From Candidatus Heimdallarchaeota archaeon (GTDB lineage: Archaea; Asgardarchaeota; Heimdallarchaeia; Heimdallarchaeales; Heimdallarchaeaceae), in contig JAUVXV010000005.1 in the NCBI GenBank assembly GCA_030603365.1, forward strand, positions 152,063 through 216,062: DNA of 64,000 nt, given 5' to 3'. Positions 1 through 8,164 of this stretch are shown piece after piece (the stretch's first letter is position 1; every line of letters starts with the position of its first letter). The position numbers and the translations under genes were made by a program. Below the pieces are notes generated by a model, which was not told the origin of the DNA, ran no database searches, and saw only the letters and a program-made list of their open reading frames with translations.

Positions 1-1
1 T

Positions 2-259
2 GATTATGCCATCGGAACAACTGTAGGATATCATTTAATTTTAACATATGAGAATTTTACTTCTATTATCATTCCAGATGCACCAGAATTTCTTGAAATG
101 GAAATTATTGAACCTATAACTGGTTTCTATTTCTTTGATGCTGGAGCAGTTCAACAGCGAACTGAAGAAGCAGGATGTTGTGGAATAATAGGTGCAACTT
201 TAGCAGTGTTATCAACTTCATTGATTGCTAAAAGAAAAAGAAAGAATATCAACGAATAA
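2..259 (+). CDS. C-terminal part of a secreted, membrane-anchored protein (5' end outside window)
   Basis: An open frame runs in from the left edge and stops with TAA at 257-259, giving 85 visible residues. It ends in a hydrophobic stretch (GATLAVLSTSLIA) followed by a basic tail (KRKRKN), the pattern of a C-terminal membrane anchor with a short cytoplasmic tail. Its TYENFT and IEPITGFYFFDAGAVQ segments match LYENFT and IEPLNNELMFDAGKVQ in the next gene (323-922), so the two are tandem paralogs. The function is unknown; the N-terminus and any signal peptide are outside the window. Confidence 0.75.
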   Translation, partial: DYAIGTTVGYHLILTYENFTSIIIPDAPEFLEMEIIEPITGFYFFDAGAVQQRTEEAGCCGIIGATLAVLSTSLIAKRKRKNINE

Positions 260-322
260 TCTGTTCTTTAACACATTTTTCTTGATAATATTTTTAATAG
301 GGTTAGTCAACTGTGTATCAGA

Positions 323-922
323 ATGAAACAGAGAATAGGCTATGCTTTTCTAATACTAACAATGTCTCTAATATTCCTTAATTCACAGAGTCTGCCAACA
401 GTAATCGCTAACCCATATGATATCTATAATATTGAACTAGCACCTCAACCCTTAATCTACGGTCAAAATATGTCAGTTAGAATACAATTTGATTGTTTAG
501 CAAATATCAATTCTGCAAAACTCTACATCTATAAGATAACAGAAGATATGATTTGCGCTTGTGATTTCGTTTATGTATCGATGTATGAAATCACCAGCTG
601 GATAGAATGTGCAACTGCTCAAAGATTTGAAGGGAACAGAACAGTAGACTTTCCACTTGGAATGCAGATAGGTTACCGCATACAAATTCTCTATGAAAAT
701 TTTACAGTACTAACCGTACCTAATTCAGTGAATTTTATTGGAATAGATACTATAGAGCCTCTTAATAATGAATTGATGTTTGATGCAGGAAAAGTACAAG
801 AAAGTACCAATGTTGAAAGTACCAATGTAGCAAGTTTCAGCAAATTCATTATCTTAGGTTCAGCTTTACTCATTTCATTTGTTCTTTACAGAAAACGAAG
901 ATCAAGGGTTAAATATGGCTGA
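323..922 (+). CDS. Secreted membrane-anchored protein, paralog of the preceding gene
   Basis: This 199-residue protein has an N-terminal signal peptide (about residues 1-29, hydrophobic core YAFLILTMSLIFL). A presumably beta-rich extracellular part contains a few cysteines (FDC, CAC, EC). A C-terminal transmembrane helix (about 172-190) is followed by the basic tail RKRRSR. It is a tandem paralog of the partial gene at the left edge, sharing the YENFT and FDAGxVQ segments. An AT-rich TATA-like stretch (atatttttaatag, about 288-300) precedes the ATG. The end overlaps the start of the zinc-finger gene at 915 by 8 bases, so the two may be cotranscribed. I do not recognise the family. Confidence 0.7.
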   Translation: MKQRIGYAFLILTMSLIFLNSQSLPTVIANPYDIYNIELAPQPLIYGQNMSVRIQFDCLANINSAKLYIYKITEDMICACDFVYVSMYEITSWIECATAQRFEGNRTVDFPLGMQIGYRIQILYENFTVLTVPNSVNFIGIDTIEPLNNELMFDAGKVQESTNVESTNVASFSKFIILGSALLISFVLYRKRRSRVKYG

Positions 923-1238
923 AAAACGGAGAAAAAGCAAAAGGAAAAAGCTAGTTGAGGGAGAATGTTATTTTTGTAAGCAAGAGCTAAAAAAAGTTGA
1001 TAAAACAGACAAGATTATTCTAGGCTGTTGTAATCTGGTAGCGCATAAACATGAACTGTATAAGTGGTTTCTTCAAAATCAACACTGTCCAAGTTGTCTA
1101 GCTGTCAACAAACAAAAAAGATCAAAACTAGTTCAGTGGGGAATGAATAGAGAAAAACCGAAGAGGGAGCATGTAAAAACAAAGTCTTTAGAATATGGTA
1201 AAGAGAAAAAAAAGAGGTATGAGAAGAAGCTAAGATAG
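915..1238 (+). CDS. Small RING-like zinc-finger protein
   Basis: Starting at the ATG at 915 the protein has 107 residues. A longer frame from 879 would add 12 residues that only overlap the preceding gene. The N-terminus is very basic (KRRKSKRKK). Residues 18-61 form a RING-like arrangement: C18-x2-C21, a CC pair at 38-39, H44 and H46 in AHKHELYKWF, and C58-P-S-C61. The H-x-H-x4-W spacing before CPxC resembles RING-H2 fingers, whose usual ...HxxC...W..CPxC is modified here. The rest is Lys/Arg-rich. Asgard archaea are known to encode ubiquitin-like systems with small RING proteins, so an E3-like or nucleic-acid-binding role is possible. No ubiquitin, E1 or E2 gene is visible in the window. 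The zinc finger is clear; the E3 role is inference. Confidence 0.65.
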   Translation: MAEKRRKSKRKKLVEGECYFCKQELKKVDKTDKIILGCCNLVAHKHELYKWFLQNQHCPSCLAVNKQKRSKLVQWGMNREKPKREHVKTKSLEYGKEKKKRYEKKLR

Positions 1239-1276
1239 AGAAAAAATTTTTAAGTTCTCCTTCCTAATTTAATGAG

Positions 1277-1765
1277 ATGAAACAACATTCTCTACAATGT
1301 CTTATTCTGATAATAATTACAATTTTTATGTTAAATTCTATCTGTCTGGTTGATTCTTATAGCGAAACCGATGGAATAGAATATGATGATATCATTGATG
1401 TTGCATTCATAAGTTATAGAAATGGGGAATTTGTTATAGAATATACAGCTCAAGGACCAATCAGACTTGAAATAAATACAAATGCAGTGAATGAATATTT
1501 TGTAAATGAGGTTTTAGGAATGAAAATTGGGGAAGTGAAACCTTATATTACTTGGAATGTTGGTGCAGATTTAATTGAATATTTTAACACTACAATAGTC
1601 AATTTAGTAAAAGATTCCACACCAGAAACATCGACACCTTCACCTACTGAAACATCGACATTTTCATCTATTAAAACAATTGATTTCTTCTGGGGTATCA
1701 TCGTTGTTAATTTTATATCTATCTCACTTCTGAAAAGAAAGAAGAATAGAAGAATACTTAGGTGA
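1277..1765 (+). CDS. Secreted protein with Thr/Ser/Pro linker and C-terminal membrane anchor
   Basis: A signal peptide covers about residues 1-28 (core LILIIITIFMLNSICL). An extracellular part of roughly 85 residues follows. A Thr/Ser/Pro-rich linker (TPETSTPSPTETSTFSS) leads to a transmembrane helix (about 136-153) and the basic tail KRKKNRRILR. This is the same layout as several other surface proteins in the window. The globular part contains no motif I recognise. The start is an ATG close behind the zinc-finger gene. Confidence 0.65.
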   Translation: MKQHSLQCLILIIITIFMLNSICLVDSYSETDGIEYDDIIDVAFISYRNGEFVIEYTAQGPIRLEINTNAVNEYFVNEVLGMKIGEVKPYITWNVGADLIEYFNTTIVNLVKDSTPETSTPSPTETSTFSSIKTIDFFWGIIVVNFISISLLKRKKNRRILR

Positions 1766-1843
1766 TAATTCACATCAACAAGATTTATAATAAAACAACA
1801 AATTCTCACTTCTTAATCAGAAATTGTAGATGGTTTTAGGAAA

Positions 1844-2812
1844 ATGATTGATGAGAAGAAAATGTTTTCACATAGTCAAGAGGAAACTGAAATCATAGGT
1901 GAAATGCTCAAGAAAGGCAGAAGAGATGTACTAACTTTTCTTGAAGATGGAGCTTGTGAAATTCTTTATGTTTCAATTGACGATGGTGAGTTGAGAGTAT
2001 TTCATCATAAACCTGAGAAAAACGAAACTTCACGACCAATAGTTTTTCTTCCAGGATTTGTTGCTGCTCCTACAACCTGGGTAGATTTTCATGTCCCTCA
2101 TCATGGTATAGGTGAATACTACTATCTAGAAACCAGAGAAAAGAGATCAAGTAGAATCAATAAAACTCGAAAAACTCTAATGACTATAAACAGAACAGCT
2201 GTAGATCTAGGAGTAGCTCTCAAAGAGCTAGGTTTAGAAGAAAAAGACTATGTTTTAGCAGGTTCAAGTTATGGCTCAACAATAATCCTTGAAGCATTAA
2301 TTCATAGATATATTGACCCTCCAACAGTAGTTGTTCATGATCCAATTATCAAATGGATATGGGATAAATCTCTCAATAATATTCTACTTAGAATAGTCCC
2401 CAAATTCATTCTATCTTTCATGAGAATTCTAATTGCTCATGTCTTCACCTTAGGTATGAGGAATAAAGAACAAAGAGAAAGGATGATAGAATTCACAAAG
2501 GGGCTTGAACCATGGAAGTTTAAAAGAGCAACTCTTCAAAATAATAAATTCAATATCTTTGAGAATTTAAAAAATATCAAGAAAGAAGTCTTCATTACAA
2601 CAGGACCCTTAGATAGATACCATCCAAGAATTGCTTATTACAATTACGCTAAGGAGATTCCTAATGGAAGATTCATTTTTATGGACACAGATAACGAGGA
2701 AAGGCAATTACTAGCGGGAATAATTGGAACTGAATTTGCTAAGATAACAAAAGATGCAGACATACCAGAATCAATTAAGCAATTTGAAATTAAACTTGAA
2801 AGAGAAAATTAA
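1844..2812 (+). CDS. Alpha/beta-hydrolase fold protein, possibly lacking the catalytic histidine
   Basis: This 322-residue protein has no signal peptide. The segment IVFLPGF (about 66-72) fits the oxyanion-hole strand of an alpha/beta hydrolase. LAGSSYGS (about 138-145) is the nucleophile elbow with Ser142, and GPLDRYHP (near 258) supplies a plausible acid residue. The position where the catalytic His normally lies, near the C-terminus, reads MDTDNEERQL and shows no G-H motif. Either the His is contributed elsewhere or the protein is not a standard hydrolase. Substrate unknown. The thioredoxin-like gene begins about 70 bases downstream on the same strand. Confidence 0.7.
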   Translation: MIDEKKMFSHSQEETEIIGEMLKKGRRDVLTFLEDGACEILYVSIDDGELRVFHHKPEKNETSRPIVFLPGFVAAPTTWVDFHVPHHGIGEYYYLETREKRSSRINKTRKTLMTINRTAVDLGVALKELGLEEKDYVLAGSSYGSTIILEALIHRYIDPPTVVVHDPIIKWIWDKSLNNILLRIVPKFILSFMRILIAHVFTLGMRNKEQRERMIEFTKGLEPWKFKRATLQNNKFNIFENLKNIKKEVFITTGPLDRYHPRIAYYNYAKEIPNGRFIFMDTDNEERQLLAGIIGTEFAKITKDADIPESIKQFEIKLEREN

Positions 2813-2882
2813 AGATGAGAGACACAAATGGAATTTTTGTAATTCGATAATATTAAAATATCAAAGGGTTGAAAATGAATTC

Positions 2883-3698
2883 ATGTTTCAGAGAAAAACA
2901 TACTTGATTCTTCTAATACTTAGTCTTCCAATTCTAATAATTATATCTGAACAAAGGTTTTCAGATGTTGTAGGAAGTACAAACGACAATTCTGAGACAT
3001 CCTTAATCCAGGCAACAGCATCAGATTTCACCGTTCAAGATGTTGGGTCAGGAAAAACATACTCGCTTAGCGATTTTCGTGGAACTGTAGTTGTTCTAGA
3101 TTTATTCGCTACATGGTGTCCTCCATGTCAGCTCTCTATCCCCTTTTTACGGGAGCTATACTCTCAATATACTCAAAGTGAACTTAGAATTATATCTGTA
3201 GATGTTGATAGTTCAGAATCTCAATCTACTGTCTCCCAATTCCGTCAAGAAGAAAATATGGACTGGATAGTAAGCCTAGATTCAGGAGGTTCAATAAACA
3301 GTGTTTACGGTTCTGGTTCAATACCTACTTTTTATATCATTGACCAAGAAGGTTCAATCATTTGGTCAGACTCTGGTTTTTCAAATGAAGAAACAAAACC
3401 CAAAATGCAAACTACAATTGAAACATTATTAGCTGATGGTTCTGATTCAATCAATCCTGGATCAACCGAAACACCAAGAGGACTAATAATCTTCGCTGAA
3501 GTTACAGGGGGTCTAGCAATAGCAGTTGCAGTAATTTTTGGATATTATAAGATAAAAAATCGAATAAAAACTAAGATGTGTCCTACATGTAGCAATGTTG
3601 CTAGTTCAAAATGTTCAAAATGTGGGATATTTACTTGTGCAAATTGTTCAACAAAAGGTTGTAAAAACTGTGGAAGTAGACAATTTATTAGATTATGA
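2883..3698 (+). CDS. Membrane-anchored TlpA/ResA-like thioredoxin with C-terminal zinc-ribbon tail
   Basis: The start is placed at the ATG at 2883, where MFQRKTYLILLILSLPILI forms a signal or anchor helix; an upstream extension overlaps the preceding gene. Residues about 45-190 are a thioredoxin fold with the redox motif WCPPC (C79 and C82), a TlpA/ResA-type arrangement followed by a cis-Pro segment GSIPTFYI. A transmembrane helix lies at about 208-227. After it comes a 40-residue tail with four CxxC pairs (CPTC, CSKC, CANC, CKNC), probably binding two zinc ions. The predicted topology puts the redox domain outside and the zinc tail inside. A role in maintaining or transferring thiols of exported proteins is likely; the zinc tail is unusual. 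Confidence 0.8.
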   Translation: MFQRKTYLILLILSLPILIIISEQRFSDVVGSTNDNSETSLIQATASDFTVQDVGSGKTYSLSDFRGTVVVLDLFATWCPPCQLSIPFLRELYSQYTQSELRIISVDVDSSESQSTVSQFRQEENMDWIVSLDSGGSINSVYGSGSIPTFYIIDQEGSIIWSDSGFSNEETKPKMQTTIETLLADGSDSINPGSTETPRGLIIFAEVTGGLAIAVAVIFGYYKIKNRIKTKMCPTCSNVASSKCSKCGIFTCANCSTKGCKNCGSRQFIRL

Positions 3699-3780
3699 TA
3701 TTCGCATATATTCAAGTTACACCTATCTTAATATGGTTTAATCCAAAATACTTTAAGTTGTAGAATATCTCATATAATCA

Positions 3781-5019
3781 ATGTCTTATGCAAAGGAAAC
3801 AAGAAGATCTATCCTAGTGGTTATTGCAGTAGTCAGTTTGCTTATCGTGCTAAAATTAGTTTTTGGAATAATCTCCAAATCTTCTGCTTTAATCTCAGAT
3901 GCTGTTCATTCTACTACTGATCTGATTGTGGCTTTAGCTTCATTAATAGGGTTGTATTTTGCTAATAGACCTCCTACTAAAAAATTTAGTTATGGTTATT
4001 ATAAAGTAGAAAATCTTACAACTTTATTAATCTCAATTGTTATTCTTGGTTCCTCTGGAGAGTTAATATATGAAGGAATAAAGCGATTATTTGAAACACC
4101 AGTTTTAGTAATACCTTATGTTGCTATGGGTGTAGCTCTCTTTTCTTCATTAAGTTCTTTGATTCTAGGATATTATTTGAGGAAAGTTGCTAAAAAAACT
4201 AAATCTACAACTATTGAAGCAAATGCTAAAGATAAACTATTAGACACACTGACTTCTCTGATTGTGTTTTCTTCGATATTAGCTAGCTTCTTTGAGGTGA
4301 AGTATTTCGAAGGAATCGTAACAATTGTTATCTCACTTATGGCAATAAAAATAGGTATAGAAATTGGTAAGGAATCTCTCTTCTCTTTGCTGGATAAAAG
4401 TGATGTGAAATTAGAACAAGAGGTTGGAGAGATGATAAATAAGACCGCTGGGGTTATAAATTTCGCTAGATTAAGAATAAGAAAATCAGGCTCTTACTAT
4501 CTGGGAGATTGTGAAATAAGAGTACAAAAAGAATTAAGTATTGATGAAGCACACGAAATCTCTGAAAAAGTTAAAGCTAAGATATTAACAGAAGATTTGA
4601 ACATCATTACTTTTGTAGTCCATGTTGAACCAGAACAAAGGGAAGAGAGAAGAATTATTTTACCAGTATTTGAAAATCAAGGATTAGAATCCGTTGTCTT
4701 CAAGCAATTTGGTCGTGCTCCTAAATTACTATTGGTAAATGTAAATATACAAAGTAAAAGTATTGGATTAATTGAAGAGATTAAGAATCCATTCTTGAAA
4801 CAAGAATCTCATGCAGGATTAGCTTTTACAAAATTAGTGCTAAAGAAAGATATTAACACACTAATTACAAAAGAAATAGGAGAGATAACTTTCTATAAAT
4901 TAAAAGGGGAGCATATAGAAGTGTATAGAGCAGATTGTGATAATATTAAAGATTGCTTAGAAAAATTGTTTCATAATAAACTAGAAACTATACAAACGCC
5001 CACTAAAGAAAAAATATAG
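3781..5019 (+). CDS. Cation diffusion facilitator (CDF) transporter with C-terminal NifX/NifB-like domain
   Basis: The first 200 residues are a six-helix CDF exporter. The metal site is H43-x3-D47 in DAVHSTTD (helix 2) and D151-x3-D155 in AKDKLLDT (helix 5), with YGYYKVENL in the loop as in FieF-type proteins. The cytoplasmic dimerisation domain follows (about 205-285). The last 110 residues resemble the dinitrogenase iron-molybdenum cofactor biosynthesis (NifX/NafY) fold: ILPVFENQGLESVV and FGRAPKLLLVNV match its opening strand and FGRAP signature. The transporter would export a divalent metal such as Fe, Mn or Zn. The tail may sense or bind metal or cofactor. The HxxxD/DxxxD combination does not settle specificity. 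Confidence 0.88.
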   Translation: MSYAKETRRSILVVIAVVSLLIVLKLVFGIISKSSALISDAVHSTTDLIVALASLIGLYFANRPPTKKFSYGYYKVENLTTLLISIVILGSSGELIYEGIKRLFETPVLVIPYVAMGVALFSSLSSLILGYYLRKVAKKTKSTTIEANAKDKLLDTLTSLIVFSSILASFFEVKYFEGIVTIVISLMAIKIGIEIGKESLFSLLDKSDVKLEQEVGEMINKTAGVINFARLRIRKSGSYYLGDCEIRVQKELSIDEAHEISEKVKAKILTEDLNIITFVVHVEPEQREERRIILPVFENQGLESVVFKQFGRAPKLLLVNVNIQSKSIGLIEEIKNPFLKQESHAGLAFTKLVLKKDINTLITKEIGEITFYKLKGEHIEVYRADCDNIKDCLEKLFHNKLETIQTPTKEKI

Positions 5020-5279
5020 CATAATCATCTCTAAATTACTCATAGAGTATATCTAATATCGAAATTCGTAAGGATTACTTTCTAATGCCTGTCAGATAAG
5101 AATATTGCAGTTCTAGGAGAGGTATGGTTGATAAAAGAACTTCTTTATATGAAGAATAGAATTTAAAAACTCTTTTGAATAAGAATATGTATTGTAAAAA
5201 GAATCTTCTTATAGAAAAGGAAGAACTAGTATTAAATATTATATGATTGAAATGAAAAATATAAATAGAGGTAACAGCT

Positions 5280-6962
5280 TTGTCTGAAACTATTCAAAAG
5301 CAATTATTGAGAATTGAGAAATTAATAGTTACGGGGGATTATCAAAAGGGATTAGAATTAATAGAAGAAAATCTCAAAGGATATGAAATTGATGAAGATA
5401 ACCAACTTCGATTATTAAACTTCAAGGGTCACATTCAGAATAAGTTAGGAAATTATAAAGATGCTTTTGAGATAGCAGAAAATATTTTGAAAAGAAAGCA
5501 AGAAGATAAAAATTCGTTAATATATCTAGATGCGCTTAGTTTGAAAGCATTTACATCTTTTATACTTAATAAGGTAAAACAATCGTTTCTACTAATTGAA
5601 GAGTGCTTTCAATTAATAACCAAAATCTCTAATGTTGATAAAAAGGAGTTAACTAAAAGAAAAAGCTATGTTTATGGTATAAAGGGGACCCAAGCTGGAT
5701 CTTTAGGGGATTATACAGAAGGAATAGAGAATTTACAATTAGCAATCAAATATGCAAAAGAAGTTGATTATAAAGATCGAGAAGCATTTTATTCTTCTCA
5801 ACTAGCAATGACACTTTTCTATCAAAACAAACTGGAAGAAGCTGAAGAAATACTTGAAAAAGCACTAGAATTAGCTCAATCAATCAATAATAAGCACGAA
5901 ATAGCTTTTGCTTATAATAGATATGGCGTATTAAAATCAGCAAGATTCAATCATAATGATGCTCTCGAATATTACTTTAAATCTGAATCTCTCCTAAAAG
6001 AACTTGGTTCAACATTTCTTTTCTCAGTGTTATATGTTAATATAGCAGACGTGTACTTGAGTAGATATCAGCTTGATGAAGCTTTAGAGTACGCTAAGAA
6101 AGCATTGGAATTTGGTTTTTTAGAGTATCTAATGTATGGAATTATTGGAGAAATCTACCTCTGGAAAAATGAATTTGAGAAAGCAGAAGAAAATCTGCTA
6201 AAAGCAATGAAATTATGTGTCAAAGCAGCTGATACTCGAGTTATTCCAAAAATGTTGTATAATCTAGTTATTTTAGCAGTTGAAAGGAAAGAAGAAACAA
6301 AGGCACAAGATTATTTGAAACAACTTGAGGATTTAGCTAAGAAGAGAGAATATGAATATTTAGAAGGTTACTATTATTTTGCTCTAACTATTTATTATAA
6401 ATCAAGTTCAGATATAGATGACTGGGGAAAAGCAAAAAGAATATTGAAAGAACTTTTAAAAGATAAGAAATTACCTGATTACTTAAGGACTGATGCTCTC
6501 TTTAGTTTACTTGAAATTCGATTAATGGAATTACAAATTACTGCAAGTAAAGAAACATTAGAACAAGTTCTTCAACAGATTTTAGAACTGCAGAATGAAG
6601 CGGAAGATAAACGTCTTTATTGGGTTCTTGTAGAACTCTATTACTTAAGATCTCAGGTTGCTTTACTTGAATTAAATGTAAAAAAATCATTAGAGTTATT
6701 AACTACTGCTAGTATAATAGCTGAAGATAAAGGTCTCAAATTTCTAATGCAGAAAATAGAAAAAGAACGGAAGAAAGTTGAAAGTCAGATTGAAATGTGG
6801 AATAGGTTCCAAGAACAAAATACGCCCTTAACAGAAACATTGAAGGAAATTCAATTGGAAAACACAAGAAAAGATATAGTAAGAGAAACAATAATGGAAG
6901 TAAGGGACAAAAATACAGGTGAAATTAAAGAATATCGGAAATTATTTTCTATTAAGATATAA
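5280..6962 (+). CDS. Tetratricopeptide-repeat (TPR) protein
   Basis: This 560-residue soluble protein consists of helix-turn-helix repeats from near the N-terminus to about residue 490. Examples are LYVNIADVYLSRYQLDEALE and a segment of the type A-x3-xA-x4-G-x2-xxA-x6-EAL. There is no signal peptide. The C-terminus is charged (LENTRKDIVRETIMEV). The start is a TTG at 5280, chosen because GAGGT lies 7 bases upstream (5268-5272) and no in-frame ATG lies nearby. It is probably a scaffold for protein-protein interaction; the partner is unknown. It is transcribed alone, with 260 bases upstream that hold only a TATA-like stretch near 5233, and a hairpin follows at 6973-6993. Confidence 0.8.
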   Translation: MSETIQKQLLRIEKLIVTGDYQKGLELIEENLKGYEIDEDNQLRLLNFKGHIQNKLGNYKDAFEIAENILKRKQEDKNSLIYLDALSLKAFTSFILNKVKQSFLLIEECFQLITKISNVDKKELTKRKSYVYGIKGTQAGSLGDYTEGIENLQLAIKYAKEVDYKDREAFYSSQLAMTLFYQNKLEEAEEILEKALELAQSINNKHEIAFAYNRYGVLKSARFNHNDALEYYFKSESLLKELGSTFLFSVLYVNIADVYLSRYQLDEALEYAKKALEFGFLEYLMYGIIGEIYLWKNEFEKAEENLLKAMKLCVKAADTRVIPKMLYNLVILAVERKEETKAQDYLKQLEDLAKKREYEYLEGYYYFALTIYYKSSSDIDDWGKAKRILKELLKDKKLPDYLRTDALFSLLEIRLMELQITASKETLEQVLQQILELQNEAEDKRLYWVLVELYYLRSQVALLELNVKKSLELLTTASIIAEDKGLKFLMQKIEKERKKVESQIEMWNRFQEQNTPLTETLKEIQLENTRKDIVRETIMEVRDKNTGEIKEYRKLFSIKI

Positions 6963-6972
6963 CAAAGTGGGC

Positions 6973-6993
6973 GAGCTAAAAGTCTATTAGCTC
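6973..6993 (+). terminator. Hairpin between convergent genes
   Basis: GAGCTAA (6973-6979) pairs exactly with TTAGCTC (6987-6993) around a 7-base loop, 11 bases after the TPR gene stop. No long T-run follows on the + strand, so it may act as an RNA 3' end or processing signal rather than a simple terminator. Confidence 0.4.
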
Positions 6994-7018
6994 CTATAAT
7001 AAGAAGAAAAAAAAGATG

Positions 7019-7034
7019 AGAGTTTGATTACTCT
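7019..7034 (-). terminator. Terminator-like hairpin for the HTH-bPH2 gene
   Basis: AGAGT and ACTCT pair around a 6-base loop, 15 bases after the stop codon of the gene at 7049-8002. On the minus strand the hairpin is followed by a T-rich tract (7003-7015). A closely similar hairpin and flank occurs at 9226-9245. Confidence 0.5.
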
Positions 7035-7048
7035 TTCTTTAATAATTA

Positions 7049-8002
7049 TTAAACAACTTCTTCATTATCTGACACTCGTTCTTTAATTATCTTTAATTCT
7101 GCAAGAATTTCAGAATAGAGATTGCGAATTGGTAAAGGTGAATTTGAAATAAATGAATGTTCTTTTAGATATCTAGGCGGATCAAGTAATCGAACAAGAT
7201 TTAGTATCTCTTCCAGTAATTTGTGCGGATAATATATTCCAACAATCTTGCCCTCTGGATTATTAGATTTACTTTCCCCTGCTGTTTGGATTAATATAGT
7301 TGATATTCCAAAAAATCTATCTAGCGGACCTCGTTTAATTAGAAGATTGGTAATTGTCCTAAAAGGAATTATTGTTTTTGTTCTGGTAATAACACCTCTT
7401 CTGATAACGAACTCGGTATCAAGAATTTCATATTCCAGTATTTTAAAATAATAATGCATTAAAATGATTGAAAGTACAGCTATAGTTCCGAAGATTACCA
7501 AACCAAGACCAATGAAAATCAAAATTCTATTTACTGCACTCAATTGAGAGAATAATAGTGAATTAAGTGTTTTTGAAAAACCGAACAGAAATGACCATAT
7601 GATCATTATTGTAACAAAAACTCCTATTATAGAGATGAACCACTTCTTTTTTGTTTCCTCTGCTGGATGAATTTTCTTTATCGACAAGTTTTCAAATAAT
7701 GATTTTAACTCAATTACTTCTTGTTTATCATCTTTCAATGATTGAATCTGTTTGAGTAGATCTATTGACTTCTTCCCGATTGATGTTAATCTATATGCTT
7801 TTTCGTCTTTCTTGTCAATTAAACCAGTTAATTGTCTAAGATGAAAATTAAGTTTACCAGTTGATAATTTCAATTCTCGTAATAAATCTGAGTAGGTTAG
7901 AAAAGAATAATCCTCTATAAGGTACAATATCTTTCTTCTAATCTCATTTGTGATTGCTTTTAATATCCATTCTGATTCAAAAGCAAGTTCTGGAATTATC
8001 AT
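7049..8002 (-). CDS. Membrane-tethered winged-helix regulator with bacterial PH (bPH2) domain
   Basis: This protein has 317 residues. Residues about 10-75 form a winged helix of the ArsR type (ITNEIRRKILYLIED, then TYSDLLRELKLSTGKLNFHL). Two transmembrane helices follow at about 122-145 and 158-182. Residues about 188-280 are a bPH2/YdbS-like domain with VIRRGVITRTKTIIPFRTI and KRGPLDRFFGISTILIQTAG. The architecture suggests a DNA-binding protein held at the membrane, perhaps releasing or silencing a promoter in response to envelope state. It is divergent from the gene at 8165, whose product has the same bPH2 domain without the DNA-binding part. The shared 162-base spacer is a likely target for autoregulation. 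The domains are visible; the regulatory role is inferred. Confidence 0.75.
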   Translation of the reverse strand: MIIPELAFESEWILKAITNEIRRKILYLIEDYSFLTYSDLLRELKLSTGKLNFHLRQLTGLIDKKDEKAYRLTSIGKKSIDLLKQIQSLKDDKQEVIELKSLFENLSIKKIHPAEETKKKWFISIIGVFVTIMIIWSFLFGFSKTLNSLLFSQLSAVNRILIFIGLGLVIFGTIAVLSIILMHYYFKILEYEILDTEFVIRRGVITRTKTIIPFRTITNLLIKRGPLDRFFGISTILIQTAGESKSNNPEGKIVGIYYPHKLLEEILNLVRLLDPPRYLKEHSFISNSPLPIRNLYSEILAELKIIKERVSDNEEVV

Positions 8003-8164
8003 TTAGATTCTCCTTGATAAAATGATTATTCAGCAAGTATTAAGATTTGCGTTAACATTTTCTTCACAACATAACATTAGTTTCAAGCCTTATGAATTGT
8101 TTTGACAAGTTTTCTTTTCAAAATTGTTTATAATTATTCAAGTATAAGTTAGCTCGGTGTCAAA

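Noticed and set aside
5020..5279. Possible tRNA or small RNA in the 260-base gap before the TPR gene
   Set aside because: No cloverleaf, T-arm consensus or stable paired region can be found by eye; only AT-rich promoter-like sequence.
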